Shown: positions 1-8,700 of the stretch, piece after piece
Layout: every line of letters starts with the position of its first letter
Position numbering within the stretch: position 1 is the stretch's first letter
Assembly (NCBI GenBank): GCA_005888435.1
Contig: VAXO01000059.1
Span: 1 to 52,959 of the forward strand
DNA: 52,959 nucleotides
Direction of reading: 5' to 3'
From: Actinomycetota bacterium
GTDB taxonomy: Bacteria > Actinomycetota > Thermoleophilia > Gaiellales > Gaiellaceae
Program-made: the position numbers and the translations under genes
Notes under the pieces: model-generated
The model's database searches: none
The model's input: the letters and a program-made list of their open reading frames with translations, nothing else
What the model was told of the DNA's origin: nothing

Positions 1-47
1 AGCATCGCCATGCCGCACGGAAGCGACAAAACGGCTCAAATCAAGAA

Positions 48-70
48 GCGCGCGGGCTCCGCCCGCGCGC
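48..70 (-). terminator. GC-rich hairpin followed by T-rich tract
   Basis: A perfect 10-bp stem (48-57 with 61-70) closes a 3-nt loop. Read on the minus strand it is followed by TTCTTGATTT, which resembles an intrinsic terminator tail. It lies 54 bp past the stop of the minus-strand gene at 125-1258. A smaller CCGC-GAA-GCGG hairpin lies between it and the next one. Confidence 0.55.
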
Positions 71-97
71 GTTTCCCGCGAAGCGGCGTTTCTCGAC

Positions 98-126
98 AGC
101 GCGCGAAAGCGCAGCTTTCGCGCGCT
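98..126 (-). terminator. Perfect 13-bp hairpin overlapping a stop codon
   Basis: Positions 98-110 pair perfectly with 114-126 around a 3-nt loop. The 3' arm overlaps the TAG stop (125-127) of the minus-strand gene at 125-1258, so the transcript folds directly at the end of translation. There is no T tract right after it; the hairpin at 48-70 supplies that. Terminator or mRNA 3'-end protection are both possible. Confidence 0.5.
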
Positions 127-1258
127 AATAGCGAAGAAGGGCTCCGATGCCTTCGACCGGGGCTAAGTCCTGCTGATGCCTGATCGCCCACACGGCTCCG
201 CCGTGCGCAAGCGTCTGGTGGACCGCCAGGTCGAGGCCGACGTCCGTTTCCTCCAGACGCGTGCCGTCGAGTGGACAGCTGCCGCCGGACGCCGCGGCAC
301 GGCCGCAGGCGGGGCAGCGGTAAGCGGGATGGTCGACGCCTTCCTGGAACAGCAGCAGTTCGACGCGGCCGTCCGAGGCGGCCTCGAGCGTCTGCTCCCA
401 GCCCGAGGCAGCGCGGCCGTTCCGGCCGGCCTCTTCCCGCCACCGGCCGAGCACCTCGGCCTCGTCCTCGGACTCCGCTCGCACCAGCACCGGCGTAACC
501 ACCTCGAGCAGCTGCGCCGGCCCGGCGTGCGCTTCGGCGTGCGCCCAGCCGACGACGGCTTCGCGCGCCTCCACGGAGAGCTCGTCCATGAACTCCGAGC
601 GCGTCTCCTCCGAACCGACGATCACGATCTTCGGCACCTGCAGCCGCCGGCGGCTGCGGTCGAGCACCTCGGCGACGTCCTTCAGGTGCTCCTGCACCAG
701 CTTCTCGATGTGGCGCTGGTACCGCGCCTGCGACCAGCCACCCTGGTCGTGGCGGCCATGCTGCTCGTCGAAGTGGTCGCCGATCTCCTGCAGGCGGCCG
801 GCCTGCAGCCGGTACAGGTGTCCCTGCTCGCGCCCGACGACGGCGACGATCGTCCCGTCGGCGCGCGCGACGACAGAAACGAGCGGCGCGAGGTAGAGCT
901 CGTACCCGACCTTGAACCGGTCCGGCACCGGCTCGGGCAGCGCGAGCGTCGACCAGAAGTTGTCCAGCCCCGCCGCGAACACGACGACGGCTTGCGCACC
1001 GTCGCGGTCGAACTCGTCGTCGAACCAGCGCGCGATCCGCTCGAAGTCGGCCTTGAGCGCGCCGCGCTGCTCGTGGGTGAGGTCCTTTCGGTCGACCTTC
1101 TCCGCAGTGTTCAGCAACGCGCTCATCCGCGTCTGCGCGTCACCGGCGGTCGGGACCTCCGACGGGTCGAGATTCAGGTACAGGCTCGTAGCGCACCCGT
1201 TCTCGGCGCGGAAGCCGGCGAGCTGCCGCAGTGTGGACCACGTCACCGTATCGGCCAT
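125..1258 (-). CDS. baeRF/Vms1-type release-factor-like protein
   Basis: The 377-residue protein matches the architecture of bacterial archaeal-eRF1-like proteins (baeRF families, related to Vms1/ANKZF1 peptidyl-tRNA hydrolases). Residues 90-160 hold strands with the pattern VVVFAAGLDNFW and the DGTIVAVVGREQGHLYRL segment. Residues 173-177 read GGWSQ, followed by an amphipathic helix, at the place of the catalytic GGQ/GSxxQ loop. Residues 210-350 resemble the eRF1 third domain, with a zinc-ribbon-like insertion (C315, C318, C328). From the family I infer a role in releasing nascent chains from stalled ribosomes; the exact activity is unproven because the loop is not a canonical GGQ. It is divergent from the DUF488 gene with only 35 bp between starts, and its stop lies in a strong hairpin. 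Confidence 0.75.
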   Translation of the reverse strand: MADTVTWSTLRQLAGFRAENGCATSLYLNLDPSEVPTAGDAQTRMSALLNTAEKVDRKDLTHEQRGALKADFERIARWFDDEFDRDGAQAVVVFAAGLDNFWSTLALPEPVPDRFKVGYELYLAPLVSVVARADGTIVAVVGREQGHLYRLQAGRLQEIGDHFDEQHGRHDQGGWSQARYQRHIEKLVQEHLKDVAEVLDRSRRRLQVPKIVIVGSEETRSEFMDELSVEAREAVVGWAHAEAHAGPAQLLEVVTPVLVRAESEDEAEVLGRWREEAGRNGRAASGWEQTLEAASDGRVELLLFQEGVDHPAYRCPACGRAAASGGSCPLDGTRLEETDVGLDLAVHQTLAHGGAVWAIRHQQDLAPVEGIGALLRY

Positions 1259-1293
1259 CGCCTGCCCCTACCTACCATGGACGCGACGATTGT

Positions 1294-1812
1294 ATGCATG
1301 CGTTTACCGTCGGCCATGGAATCCGTCCGCTCGATGAGCTGATCGAGACGCTGCACGAGGCGGAGGTGCAGACGCTCGTCGACGTGCGCCGCTTCCCCGG
1401 GTCCCGGAGGAACCCTCAGTTCAACCAGCGACGATTGCGCTGCGCGCTCGAGGAGGCCGGCATCGCCTACAGGCACGCGGTTGAGCTCGGCGGCCGCCGC
1501 AGCGGCGAGCCGGGCGAGGACGAGTTCACGTGCATCCGGACACCCGCTTTCCGCAGCTACGCCGCACGGATGCGCAGCGAGGCCTGGCAGTCTGGCCTTG
1601 CCGCGGAGCTCGCCCAGCCTGCTCTCTGCTTCATGTGCGCCGAGACGCCCTGGTGGAAGTGCCACCGCCGCCTGATCGCCGAGCTCCTGACGGCCCGTGG
1701 CCACGAGGTCACGCACCTCCTCGGCCGCGGCCGCCGGGAGCCCCATCGGCTCTACGATGAGAGTGAGATCCGGGCGGGAAAGCTCTACCTCTGCGGCGCC
1801 CTCGTCGCCTGA
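1294..1812 (+). CDS. DUF488 domain protein
   Basis: A 172-residue DUF488 protein of unknown biochemical function. It starts MHAFTVGHGIRPLDEL, the usual TIGH/TVGH opening of the family, followed by LVDVRRFPGSRRNPQF (strand plus basic loop). The C-terminal half has the family signature C-AETPWWKCHRRLIAE, with two Cys and a conserved CHR. The in-frame ATG at 1294 is preferred over an upstream one at 1231 because homology begins exactly there and the upstream start would lie inside the divergent neighbour. No clear Shine-Dalgarno is seen. DUF488 proteins are often guessed to be nucleotide- or nucleic-acid-binding; nothing in the sequence decides this. Confidence 0.8.
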   Translation: MHAFTVGHGIRPLDELIETLHEAEVQTLVDVRRFPGSRRNPQFNQRRLRCALEEAGIAYRHAVELGGRRSGEPGEDEFTCIRTPAFRSYAARMRSEAWQSGLAAELAQPALCFMCAETPWWKCHRRLIAELLTARGHEVTHLLGRGRREPHRLYDESEIRAGKLYLCGALVA

Positions 1813-1852
1813 AAACAGGAAGGTTCAGCCGACCGGATTCGTTTAATACAGC

Positions 1853-1859
1853 AGGAGGG
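1853..1859 (+). promoter_or_regulatory. Strong ribosome binding site of trxB
   Basis: AGGAGGG stands 12 nt before the ATG at 1872. It is one of the few near-perfect Shine-Dalgarno sites in the window and implies a leadered mRNA. An AT-rich TTTAATAC stretch just upstream (about 1841-1848) could be its -10 region. Confidence 0.7.
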
Positions 1860-1871
1860 ATTTACAGAACC

Positions 1872-2840
1872 ATGACTGACAACGACGTTCGCCACGTGAT
1901 CATCATCGGCGGCGGCCCTGCCGGGTACACCGCCGCGCTGTATGCCGCGCGCGCGAACCTGAGCCCGCTCGTGATCGAGGGCTTCAACTGGGGAGGCCAG
2001 CTGATGATCACGAGCGACGTGGAGAACTACCCCGGCTACACGGAGGGCGTGATGGGCCCCGAGATGATGGCCGACTTCCGGCGCCAGGCCGAGCGCTTCG
2101 GCGCGGAGTTCGTGACTGACGACGTCACGAAGGTCGACTTCTCCGAGCAGCCTCACCGCGTCTACGTCGGCGACGACGAGTACCGCGCCCAGACGGTGAT
2201 CGTCGCGACGGGGGCGAGTGCCCGGCAGCTCGGGCTTGCGTCCGAGCAGCGCCTACAGGGACGCGGCGTCTCCTACTGCGCGACCTGCGACGCCGCCTTC
2301 TTCCCGGAGAAGCACGTCGTGGTGGTCGGCGGCGGGGACTCGGCGATGGAGGAGGCGACGTTCCTGACGCGGTTCGCCGCGAAGGTGACGATCGTGCACC
2401 GCCGCGACGAGTTCCGCGCGTCGCAGATCATGCTCGACCGCGCGCACGCGAACGAGAAGATCGAATGGATCACGAACGCCGTCGTCGAGGAAGTGCTCGG
2501 CGACGAACGCGTGACGGGCGTGAAGCTCCGCGACCTCACCACGGACGAGACGTGGGAGATCGAAGCGGACGGCGTGTTCGCAGCGATCGGCCACGACCCG
2601 AACACGGCGCTCTTCCTCGACCAGCTCGATCACGACGAGGCGGGCTACCTGACCACGAGGCCGGGCTCGACCGAGACCAAGGTCCCGGGCGTGTTCGCTG
2701 TCGGCGACGTGCAGGACCACGTCTACCGCCAGGCCGTAACGGCCGCAGGCTCGGGCTGTATGGGCGCGCTCGATGCGGAGCGCTACCTCGCCGCCGTCGA
2801 GGGTCACCTGATGGCGGCCGAGGCCGCCCCGCGGCTCTAG
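1872..2840 (+). CDS. trxB: Thioredoxin reductase (NADPH)
   Basis: A 322-residue low-molecular-weight thioredoxin reductase that passes electrons from NADPH through FAD and a redox disulfide to thioredoxin in the cytoplasm. Visible motifs are the FAD-binding GGGPAGYTAALYAAR (residues 13-27), the redox-active C136-A-T-C139 followed by D140, the NADPH-binding GGGDSAMEEA (153-162) and the C-terminal FAD motif FAVGDVQD followed by QAVTAAGSGCMGA. Length is normal for the family. A thioredoxin gene, often next door in actinobacteria, is not adjacent here. An in-frame stop precedes the strong RBS, so the start is secure. Confidence 0.97.
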   Translation: MTDNDVRHVIIIGGGPAGYTAALYAARANLSPLVIEGFNWGGQLMITSDVENYPGYTEGVMGPEMMADFRRQAERFGAEFVTDDVTKVDFSEQPHRVYVGDDEYRAQTVIVATGASARQLGLASEQRLQGRGVSYCATCDAAFFPEKHVVVVGGGDSAMEEATFLTRFAAKVTIVHRRDEFRASQIMLDRAHANEKIEWITNAVVEEVLGDERVTGVKLRDLTTDETWEIEADGVFAAIGHDPNTALFLDQLDHDEAGYLTTRPGSTETKVPGVFAVGDVQDHVYRQAVTAAGSGCMGALDAERYLAAVEGHLMAAEAAPRL

Positions 2841-2853
2841 CCGACGCCCGCTC

Positions 2854-2859
2854 TACCCT
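2854..2859 (+). promoter_or_regulatory. Putative leaderless -10 box (TACCCT) for corA
   Basis: TACCCT lies 8 nt before the GTG start of corA, in the 27 bp after the trxB stop. Position and sequence fit the TACNNT pattern seen before several other starts in this window; there is no Shine-Dalgarno. Chance occurrence cannot be excluded for any single site. Confidence 0.45.
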
Positions 2860-2867
2860 CGGCCGTT

Positions 2868-3776
2868 GTGGCCGAGTGGATCGACCTCATCGATCCGTCC
2901 CCGGACGAGCTCCGCGCCAAGCTGCCGCGTGAGGTGCAGCAGACGGCGCTGGCACTGCTGCTGGCGCCGGCTCGGCACGCCGACGAACCGCGGCCGACGC
3001 TCCAGGCGCACGGCGACTACATCTTCGGCGTCTTCCTGCTCGCAATCCCGGTGCCCGACGAGAATCGCGTCTTCTACCAGGAGATCGACGTCGTCCTCAC
3101 ACACGACGTCCTGGTGACGGTCAGCAAGACGCCGCCCGGCGAGGCGCCGTATGACCCGCGTCCGGTGCGCGAGTCGTGTCAGCCGGACGACGAGGCAGGC
3201 ATGATGCTCTACCGCCTCGTCGACGACATCGCGGAGCACTACCTCGACCTAGTCGACGCGCTCGACGACGAGATCGACGAGCTCGAGGACGGCGTCGAGG
3301 CGGCAGCGGCGGAGCTGACGCGCAATCGCCTCAGCGAGCTACGCCACGACTTGCTGCACATCCGCCGGACGCTCGCGCCGACACGCGACGCCGTTCGGCG
3401 GATCGTCGACAACGTGATCGAGGTCGACGAGGGCCGGGAGGTGTTCCCGCATGACGTCGAGATCGCCTTCAACAGCGCCTACGACAAGCTGTTGCGCGCG
3501 ATCGACGGCCTCGAGCTCTCCCGCGACCTGATCGCGAGCGTGCGCGACTACCTCCTTGCCAAGATCGCCAACGATCAGAACGAGGTGACGAAGCGATTGA
3601 CCGCGATCGCGTCGCTGCTGCTCGTGCCGACGTTCATCGTCGGCCTCTACGGCCAGAACTTCCTGCACCACTTCCCCGAGATCCACTGGCAGTACGGCTA
3701 CGTCTGGTCGTGGGCGCTGATCCTGGCCACGACGATCGCGCAGTTCGTGTGGTTCCGCCGGAGGCGTTGGATCTAG
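2868..3776 (+). CDS. corA: CorA family divalent cation transporter
   Basis: A 302-residue CorA-type Mg2+/Co2+ channel. The first 200 residues form the cytosolic alpha/beta funnel domain, followed by the long basic stalk helix (about 200-245). Two C-terminal membrane helices follow (about 247-262 and 278-296). The periplasmic-loop signature is YGQNF (261-265), a known GxN variant of the canonical YGMNF. The C-terminus is basic (RRRRWI), typical of the family. GTG start at 2868; the preceding in-frame sequence belongs to the trxB end region. The zinc-ribbon/PAS gene starts 16 bp downstream and may be cotranscribed. Confidence 0.93.
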   Translation: MAEWIDLIDPSPDELRAKLPREVQQTALALLLAPARHADEPRPTLQAHGDYIFGVFLLAIPVPDENRVFYQEIDVVLTHDVLVTVSKTPPGEAPYDPRPVRESCQPDDEAGMMLYRLVDDIAEHYLDLVDALDDEIDELEDGVEAAAAELTRNRLSELRHDLLHIRRTLAPTRDAVRRIVDNVIEVDEGREVFPHDVEIAFNSAYDKLLRAIDGLELSRDLIASVRDYLLAKIANDQNEVTKRLTAIASLLLVPTFIVGLYGQNFLHHFPEIHWQYGYVWSWALILATTIAQFVWFRRRRWI

Positions 3777-3779
3777 AGC

Positions 3780-3785
3780 TACGGT
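3780..3785 (+). promoter_or_regulatory. Putative leaderless -10 box (TACGGT)
   Basis: TACGGT stands 7 nt before the GTG start at 3793, within the 16-bp gap after corA. It matches the recurrent TACNNT pattern and would give a nearly leaderless mRNA for the PAS gene independent of corA. Confidence 0.4.
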
Positions 3786-3792
3786 GGCCTGA

Positions 3793-4263
3793 GTGCCGTA
3801 CTTCATCTGCCCGAACTGCAAGAACCGGTCGATTGATCACGACGGCCTGCAGGAGCTCGACAACGTGCCCGTCGCCTGCGAGCGCTGCGGATTCGGCTTC
3901 CTGTTCGAGCTGATGGACGACTACTACCCGGCCCCGAACACCGGCTTCGTCGTGTGCGACCGGGAGGGGCGCATGCTCGCGGCCGGACGCGGCGTCTTCG
4001 AGCTCGCGGGCTACAGGGAGCAGGAACTGCTGGGCAGCGACATCGTCGATCGCCTGGGCCTGAACGGCTGGGACGGCGCGCAGAGCCCGGCGGCCGTCGC
4101 GCTCGAGTGGGGCGTACGTCGGCTCGGCGAGAAGCTCGTGCTGAGAACGCGGGCAGGGCAGGAGAAACCGGTGACCGCCGACTTCTTCCCGGCCTACGAT
4201 GAGGACGGCGGGCTCTTAGTGGCACTCACGCCACGCGCGATTGCAAGCTCAACGGATCACTGA
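3793..4263 (+). CDS. Zinc-ribbon plus PAS domain protein
   Basis: A 156-residue soluble protein. Residues 6-9 and 32-35 give two CxxC pairs (CPNC, CERC) that form an N-terminal zinc ribbon. Residues about 50-150 look like a single PAS domain: NTGFVVCDREGRMLAAGRGVFELAGYREQELLG is the usual PAS N-cap, helix and strand order, and the domain ends in strands around VTADFFPAY. No output domain (kinase, cyclase, HTH) follows, so it may act as a partner protein. GTG start chosen because MPYFICPNC begins directly at the ribbon. It converges on the methyltransferase gene across a structured repeat. Ligand and partner are unknown. Confidence 0.7.
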   Translation: MPYFICPNCKNRSIDHDGLQELDNVPVACERCGFGFLFELMDDYYPAPNTGFVVCDREGRMLAAGRGVFELAGYREQELLGSDIVDRLGLNGWDGAQSPAAVALEWGVRRLGEKLVLRTRAGQEKPVTADFFPAYDEDGGLLVALTPRAIASSTDH

Positions 4264-4269
4264 CCCTGT

Positions 4270-4345
4270 TTGTGCGTTGGACGGCTGCGCGGGCAGAGCC
4301 CGCACAGCCTCTATGCGGTGCCGCAAGACGGCGCCTTAGCCCACG
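4270..4345. repeat. Dispersed structured repeat, copy A
   Basis: This 76-bp stretch matches 35175-35249 at 67 of 76 aligned columns: 8 substitutions, all transitions, and one 1-nt gap. It folds into a 12-bp hairpin (4283-4294 with 4298-4309) and a 7-bp hairpin (4317-4323 with 4329-4335) that touches the TAA stop (4336-4338) of the minus-strand methyltransferase. The match includes that stop codon and the two preceding codons. It lies between convergent genes and could end transcription of both. Confidence 0.85.
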
Positions 4346-5085
4346 CGGCTGACGTACACCTCGGTCAGGTAGGCGAAGTCGACGACGCCCCCTTGGGAGG
4401 CAACGATCTCGCGCAGCCGGCGATCGAGCTCCGCGCGGGCGTCGGGCGGCGCGGCCGCGACGAAGCTCACGGAGGCGATGCGCTCGGCGACGGCTTCCGC
4501 GTCGAGCTGCTGGACGAACGGGAACGTCCGCTTCTCGACCGAGCCGAAGAGATCACTCGACTCGAGGGCCTGCGCGGAGTGGCCGACGGGCGGTCGGTCG
4601 GCCGGCACGAGCGGCTTGATCAGCCCGCTGATCTCCCGCTGCAGCGGCCGCCGCTGATCCCGCGAGTTCCACACGAGCGCGAGCGCGCCACCGGGCCGAA
4701 GCACGCGATGCAGTTCCGGCACTGCCTCGTCATGACGGAACCAGTGAAACGCCTGGCCAACCGTGATCGCATCGACGCTGTCGTCGTCGAGCGGAATCGC
4801 CTCCGCGCCGCCGAGCAGCGCCTCGACGTCCGGCAGCACTCGACGCAGCTCGCCGAGCATCGCCTCGCCCGGCTCCACCGCGATCACACGCGCCCCGGTC
4901 TGGACGAGAGCCCGAGTGAGCTTGCCCGTCCCTGCGCCGAGATCCAGCACGGTGCGACCTTCGCGCAGATCCAGTTGCGCGACGAGCCACGCGACCGCCT
5001 CGGCCGGGTACTCAGGCCTCGCCCGCTCATAGACATCGGCGACCAGCTCGAACGAGCGGGCGTTCGGGTGCTGCAGTTCAGACAC
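4336..5085 (-). CDS. Class I SAM-dependent methyltransferase
   Basis: A 249-residue methyltransferase of the methyltransferase-11/25 type. Motif I is VLDLGAGTGKLTRAL (residues about 46-60), motif II VIAVEPGEAML, and motif IV/post-I AIPLDDDSVDAITVGQAFHWF, followed by LHRVLRPGGALALVWNSRD. The FHWF signature and short C-terminal helical half are common in actinobacterial enzymes acting on small molecules or cofactors; the substrate cannot be read from the sequence. GTG start at 5085 overlaps the end of nth by 8 bp, suggesting translational coupling. Its stop codon is embedded in repeat copy A. Confidence 0.85.
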   Translation of the reverse strand: MSELQHPNARSFELVADVYERARPEYPAEAVAWLVAQLDLREGRTVLDLGAGTGKLTRALVQTGARVIAVEPGEAMLGELRRVLPDVEALLGGAEAIPLDDDSVDAITVGQAFHWFRHDEAVPELHRVLRPGGALALVWNSRDQRRPLQREISGLIKPLVPADRPPVGHSAQALESSDLFGSVEKRTFPFVQQLDAEAVAERIASVSFVAAAPPDARAELDRRLREIVASQGGVVDFAYLTEVYVSRVG

Positions 5086-5710
5086 GAGAGCTTGGACAGA
5101 GGTCGGTGAGCACGCAGGCCTCGCAGCGTGGCATGCGGGCGATGCAGATGCGCCGCCCGTGCCAGATCAGCAGGTGCGGGAAGCGGCCCCAATCCTCGCG
5201 CGGCACGAAGCGCATCAGGTCGCGCTCGATCTTCACCGGGTCCTCCTGCCGCGTCAGCCGCAGTCGCTGCGACAGCCGGCGCACGTGGGTGTCGACGACG
5301 ATCCCCTGTGGATTGCCGAGCTCAGCCGCGACGACGTTCGCCGTCTTCCGTGCGACGCCGGGCAGCCGCACCAGCTGGTCGAGCTCGCGCGGCACCTGCC
5401 CGTCGAAGTCCTCGAGCAGCATCTGCATCGTCCCGCGTAACGATTTCGCCTTCTGGCGGTAGAAGCCGGTGGCGAAGATGTCGCGCTCCAGCTCCTCCGG
5501 CGGGACGGCGAGGTAGTCCTCGGGCCGGCGGTACTTGAGGAAGAGCTTCTCCGTGACGCGGTTGACGTTCACATCGGTCGTCTGCGCCGAGAGCATCACC
5601 GCGACCAGGAGCTCGAGCTCGGACCTCGACCTCAGCGCGATCGTCGCGTCCGGGTGCGCGGCCGCGAGCCGCTCGATGATCGGCCGGATGCGCTCGCGCT
5701 TCGGCGCCAC
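5078..5710 (-). CDS. nth: Endonuclease III
   Basis: A 210-residue DNA glycosylase/AP lyase for oxidised pyrimidines in base excision repair. The helix-hairpin-helix LPGVARKTANVV carries the catalytic Lys, followed by the catalytic Asp in VVDTHVRR. A C-terminal [4Fe-4S] motif C-x6-C-x2-C-x5-C (CIARMPRC, EAC, LTDLC) completes the family plan. The frame is open upstream to 5860, but that part reads antisense-like low-complexity Arg/Ser; GTG at 5710 gives the usual length of about 210 residues and has GAGG upstream. It starts 25 bp after the AddA-like stop, so it probably belongs to that repair operon. Confidence 0.95.
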   Translation of the reverse strand: MAPKRERIRPIIERLAAAHPDATIALRSRSELELLVAVMLSAQTTDVNVNRVTEKLFLKYRRPEDYLAVPPEELERDIFATGFYRQKAKSLRGTMQMLLEDFDGQVPRELDQLVRLPGVARKTANVVAAELGNPQGIVVDTHVRRLSQRLRLTRQEDPVKIERDLMRFVPREDWGRFPHLLIWHGRRICIARMPRCEACVLTDLCPSSRV

Positions 5711-5735
5711 CCGGCGCCGCGCCTCGCGCAGGTAG

Positions 5736-8700
5736 CTACGCGGCGACAAACGTCTCGGATGCAAGCGCCGAGCGCAGGCGCGGTCCCGCGCAGACCACGT
5801 CCAGCGCCGGACAGCCGGCACAGATGAACTCGTCCGGCGTCGGCCGGAAGTCGCCCGCATTGATGCGCGCGATCGCCTCGCTCAGCTCGGCCTCGAGCTC
5901 CGGGAGCTCCGACCGCTGGAAGACCGTCGAGACGACTGCGTCGGAGCGCTCGAGGAAGTGGTAGACGACCTCGACCTCGTCGGCACCTGCGCGGAAGCAC
6001 GCGAGCGCATAGACGAGCCGTTGCAGGCGGTAGTCGTGCTCGACGATCTCGTTCGGCGTCCCCTCGTCCAGCGTGTTCGTCTTGTAGTCGACGACGAGCG
6101 CGCGGCTGCCGTCGAGTTGCAGGACGTCCAGGCGGCCGCGCAGGAGAACGCCGTCGTGCTCGAACGCGAACGGACGCTCCGGGCGCGCGCCGGCGAGGGT
6201 CGCGACGCGGCGCGCCAGGTCGGACTCGCAGTACGAGCGCACGAAGCCGGCGATCCGCTCGAGCTCCTCGTCGCTGACGCGCGAATACCAACCTTGCACG
6301 AGCGCGACGAGATCGTCGGGCGGCAGCGGCTCATGGAGGTTGACGAGCTCGAGCAGCCGGTGGACGGCGTCGCCGATCTCGGTTGCCGCAAGCCCGGTCG
6401 TCCCGGGCGCCGCGTTGCGCTCGTCCGTCGGACGCATGCCGACGACACGCTCGGCGTAGTAGCGATACGAGCAGCGCTCGAACAGCGCGAGGGCGCTGAA
6501 GGAGAGCCGGCGCACTCGGTGGAGCGGCGGAGCCGGAACGTCGGCGAGCGGCGGCAACCGCGGCACGAGCGGCGGCAGCGCGGCGACCGCGTCCTCGGCG
6601 AACAGGGCAAGCTGCCCGTCGTCCGGGAGGGCCTCCCCCGCGACAGGCTCCTCCTCCGAGTGGCGGTCGACCCGCAGGATCACGCGTGCGCCCTCGCGCT
6701 CGAGCTCGACGGGCTGCTGCGGCGCACGCTCGATCTCCTCGCCCGCCTCGAGGCGCCCGATCACCCAGCCGATCGGGGTCGACTCGTCCGCCGTCCGCGC
6801 CGGGTCGATCGAGCCCGAGACGATCAGCCGGTCGATCGCCCGCGTCATGGCGACGTAGTAGAGGCGGAGCCGCTCGGCGCGCTCCTCGGTCTTGCGCGCC
6901 TCCTTGACCTCTTCGTAGGCGTACACGCCGCGACGCTCGCTCGTGAGGGGATCGGCGACGCGGAAACCGAAGCGGCCGTCCGACAGCGCGAGGATCTCGT
7001 CGGACGCCGGCGGCGCCCTGTCGCGCCCGGCGTCGGCGACCACGACCACCTTGAACTCCAGCCCCTTCGCCGCGTGGATCGTCAACAGGCGGACGGCATC
7101 GCCTCCCTCTTCCTCCGCGACCGCTTCGAGCTCGCGCGCGCCGACGGCCTCCTGGTCGCGCACGAAGCGCACGAAGCCCTCGACGTCCGGGCCGCGGAGC
7201 TCCTCGTACGACCGGGCCAGCCGGGCGAGCTTGCGCAAGTTGGCGTAGCGGCGGCGGCCGTCCCACTGCGCGAGGACGGCGAGGTCGTAGTCGTGCTCGG
7301 CGAGAACGCGTTCGCACAGCCGCTCGAGCGATAGGCGCGACGACGCGGCGGTCAGCCGCTCGTAGCGCTGACGGAACGCGCGCAGCAGTTGTGCGTCGCG
7401 CTCCGGCAGCGTCTCTGGCAGCTCCCGCTCGAGCGCGACGAAGAGCGGTCGCTTCGGAGCTGCCCGGCGCATGAGCACGAGCGCGTCGTTCGAGACCCCG
7501 ACGAACGGCGACGCAAGCACGCTGACGAGCGCCTCGTCGTCGTAGCGGTTGCGCAGAAGACGCAGGTAGGACAGCAGATCGACCACCTGCTGCTGTCCGA
7601 AGTAGCCGCGGCCGGTGCCGCGGTACGTCGCGATCCCGAGCGCGCGCAGCTCCTCCTCGTACCACTCCGCATCAGTCCCTGCTGCAAACAGCAGCACGAT
7701 CTCGCCGGCTTCGGCCGCGCCGCTTTCGATCAGCTCGCGGATGCGCCGCGCGATCGCGCGCGCCTCGCCGCGGCGCCAGTGCACGTTCGTGTCTGCATAC
7801 GAGGACTTGTCGGTGACGAGGAGCTCGACAGGCGGGCCGAAGACCGGATCCGGGAACTCACCGGACGCCGCGAGCGGCTGGAACTCGTCGCCGAAATCGG
7901 CGCCGAAGAGATGGTTGACGACGGCGAGCACCTCGGGTCGCGAGCGATAGTTCATCGTCAGCGGCAGCAGACCGTCGTCCGCGGCCTCGCGCCGCTCGCG
8001 GAACACCTGCACGTCCGCATGGCGGAAGCCGTAGATCGACTGGAACTCGTCGCCGACGAAGAAGCGCTCACAGGACTCGCCCGCGATCAGGTCGATCAGC
8101 TCGCACTGGAGCCGGTTCGTGTCCTGGAACTCGTCGACCATGACTGCACGGAAGCGGAGCTGCTCCCGCTCGCGGATCGCGGCGTCGTCGCGCAAGAGAT
8201 CGCGCGCGCGGAGCTGGAGGTCCTCGAAGTCGAGCGCCGACTCGCGGTCCTTCGCGTCCTGATAGGCGGCGGCGAATCCTGTCAGGAGCTCCTGCAGCAG
8301 GTCGCGGTCGGCAGCGGCGAGCTGGTCGAGGGCCGCCTGCTCGACCTGCTTGCGCGCCTCCTCGTAGCTCGCCGCGCGCGGGCCGCGCAGTCGCAGGCCG
8401 CTCAGGTCGAGTAGCCGTTCCGGCGGCTCGTCGCCGAGCGTCATCTCCTCGCCGAGGCAGCGCGCGGCCTCGTGGAACTCCTCGATGCACTCCTGCAGGC
8501 TGCGAGGGTCACCGAGCTCGAGGACGAGCGCGCGGCCCGCCGAGCGCAGCGTCTCGTAGACACCGGTGAGCATCCGGCGCAGCCCGGCGGCGCCGTAGAC
8601 GGCGAGCAGGCGCAGGCGCGCCGCGTCGTCACCCGCGCAGAAGTCCGTGAGCGCCGCCTCGAAGGCCTCGCCGCGCAGCACGCGTCCCTGGCTCTCGTCG

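Noticed and set aside
176-1342. Long plus-strand frame opposite the baeRF gene
   Set aside because: GC-rich codon bias opens antisense frames; the translation shows mirrored composition and no domain, and would cover the DUF488 start.
1841-1848. Definite promoter before trxB
   Set aside because: The AT-rich stretch is suggestive, but no -35 at suitable spacing was found, so it is only mentioned with the RBS.
5958-7334. Long plus-strand frame opposite the AddA-like helicase
   Set aside because: Antisense frame of a gene with all helicase motifs intact; similar ones occur opposite most long genes here.
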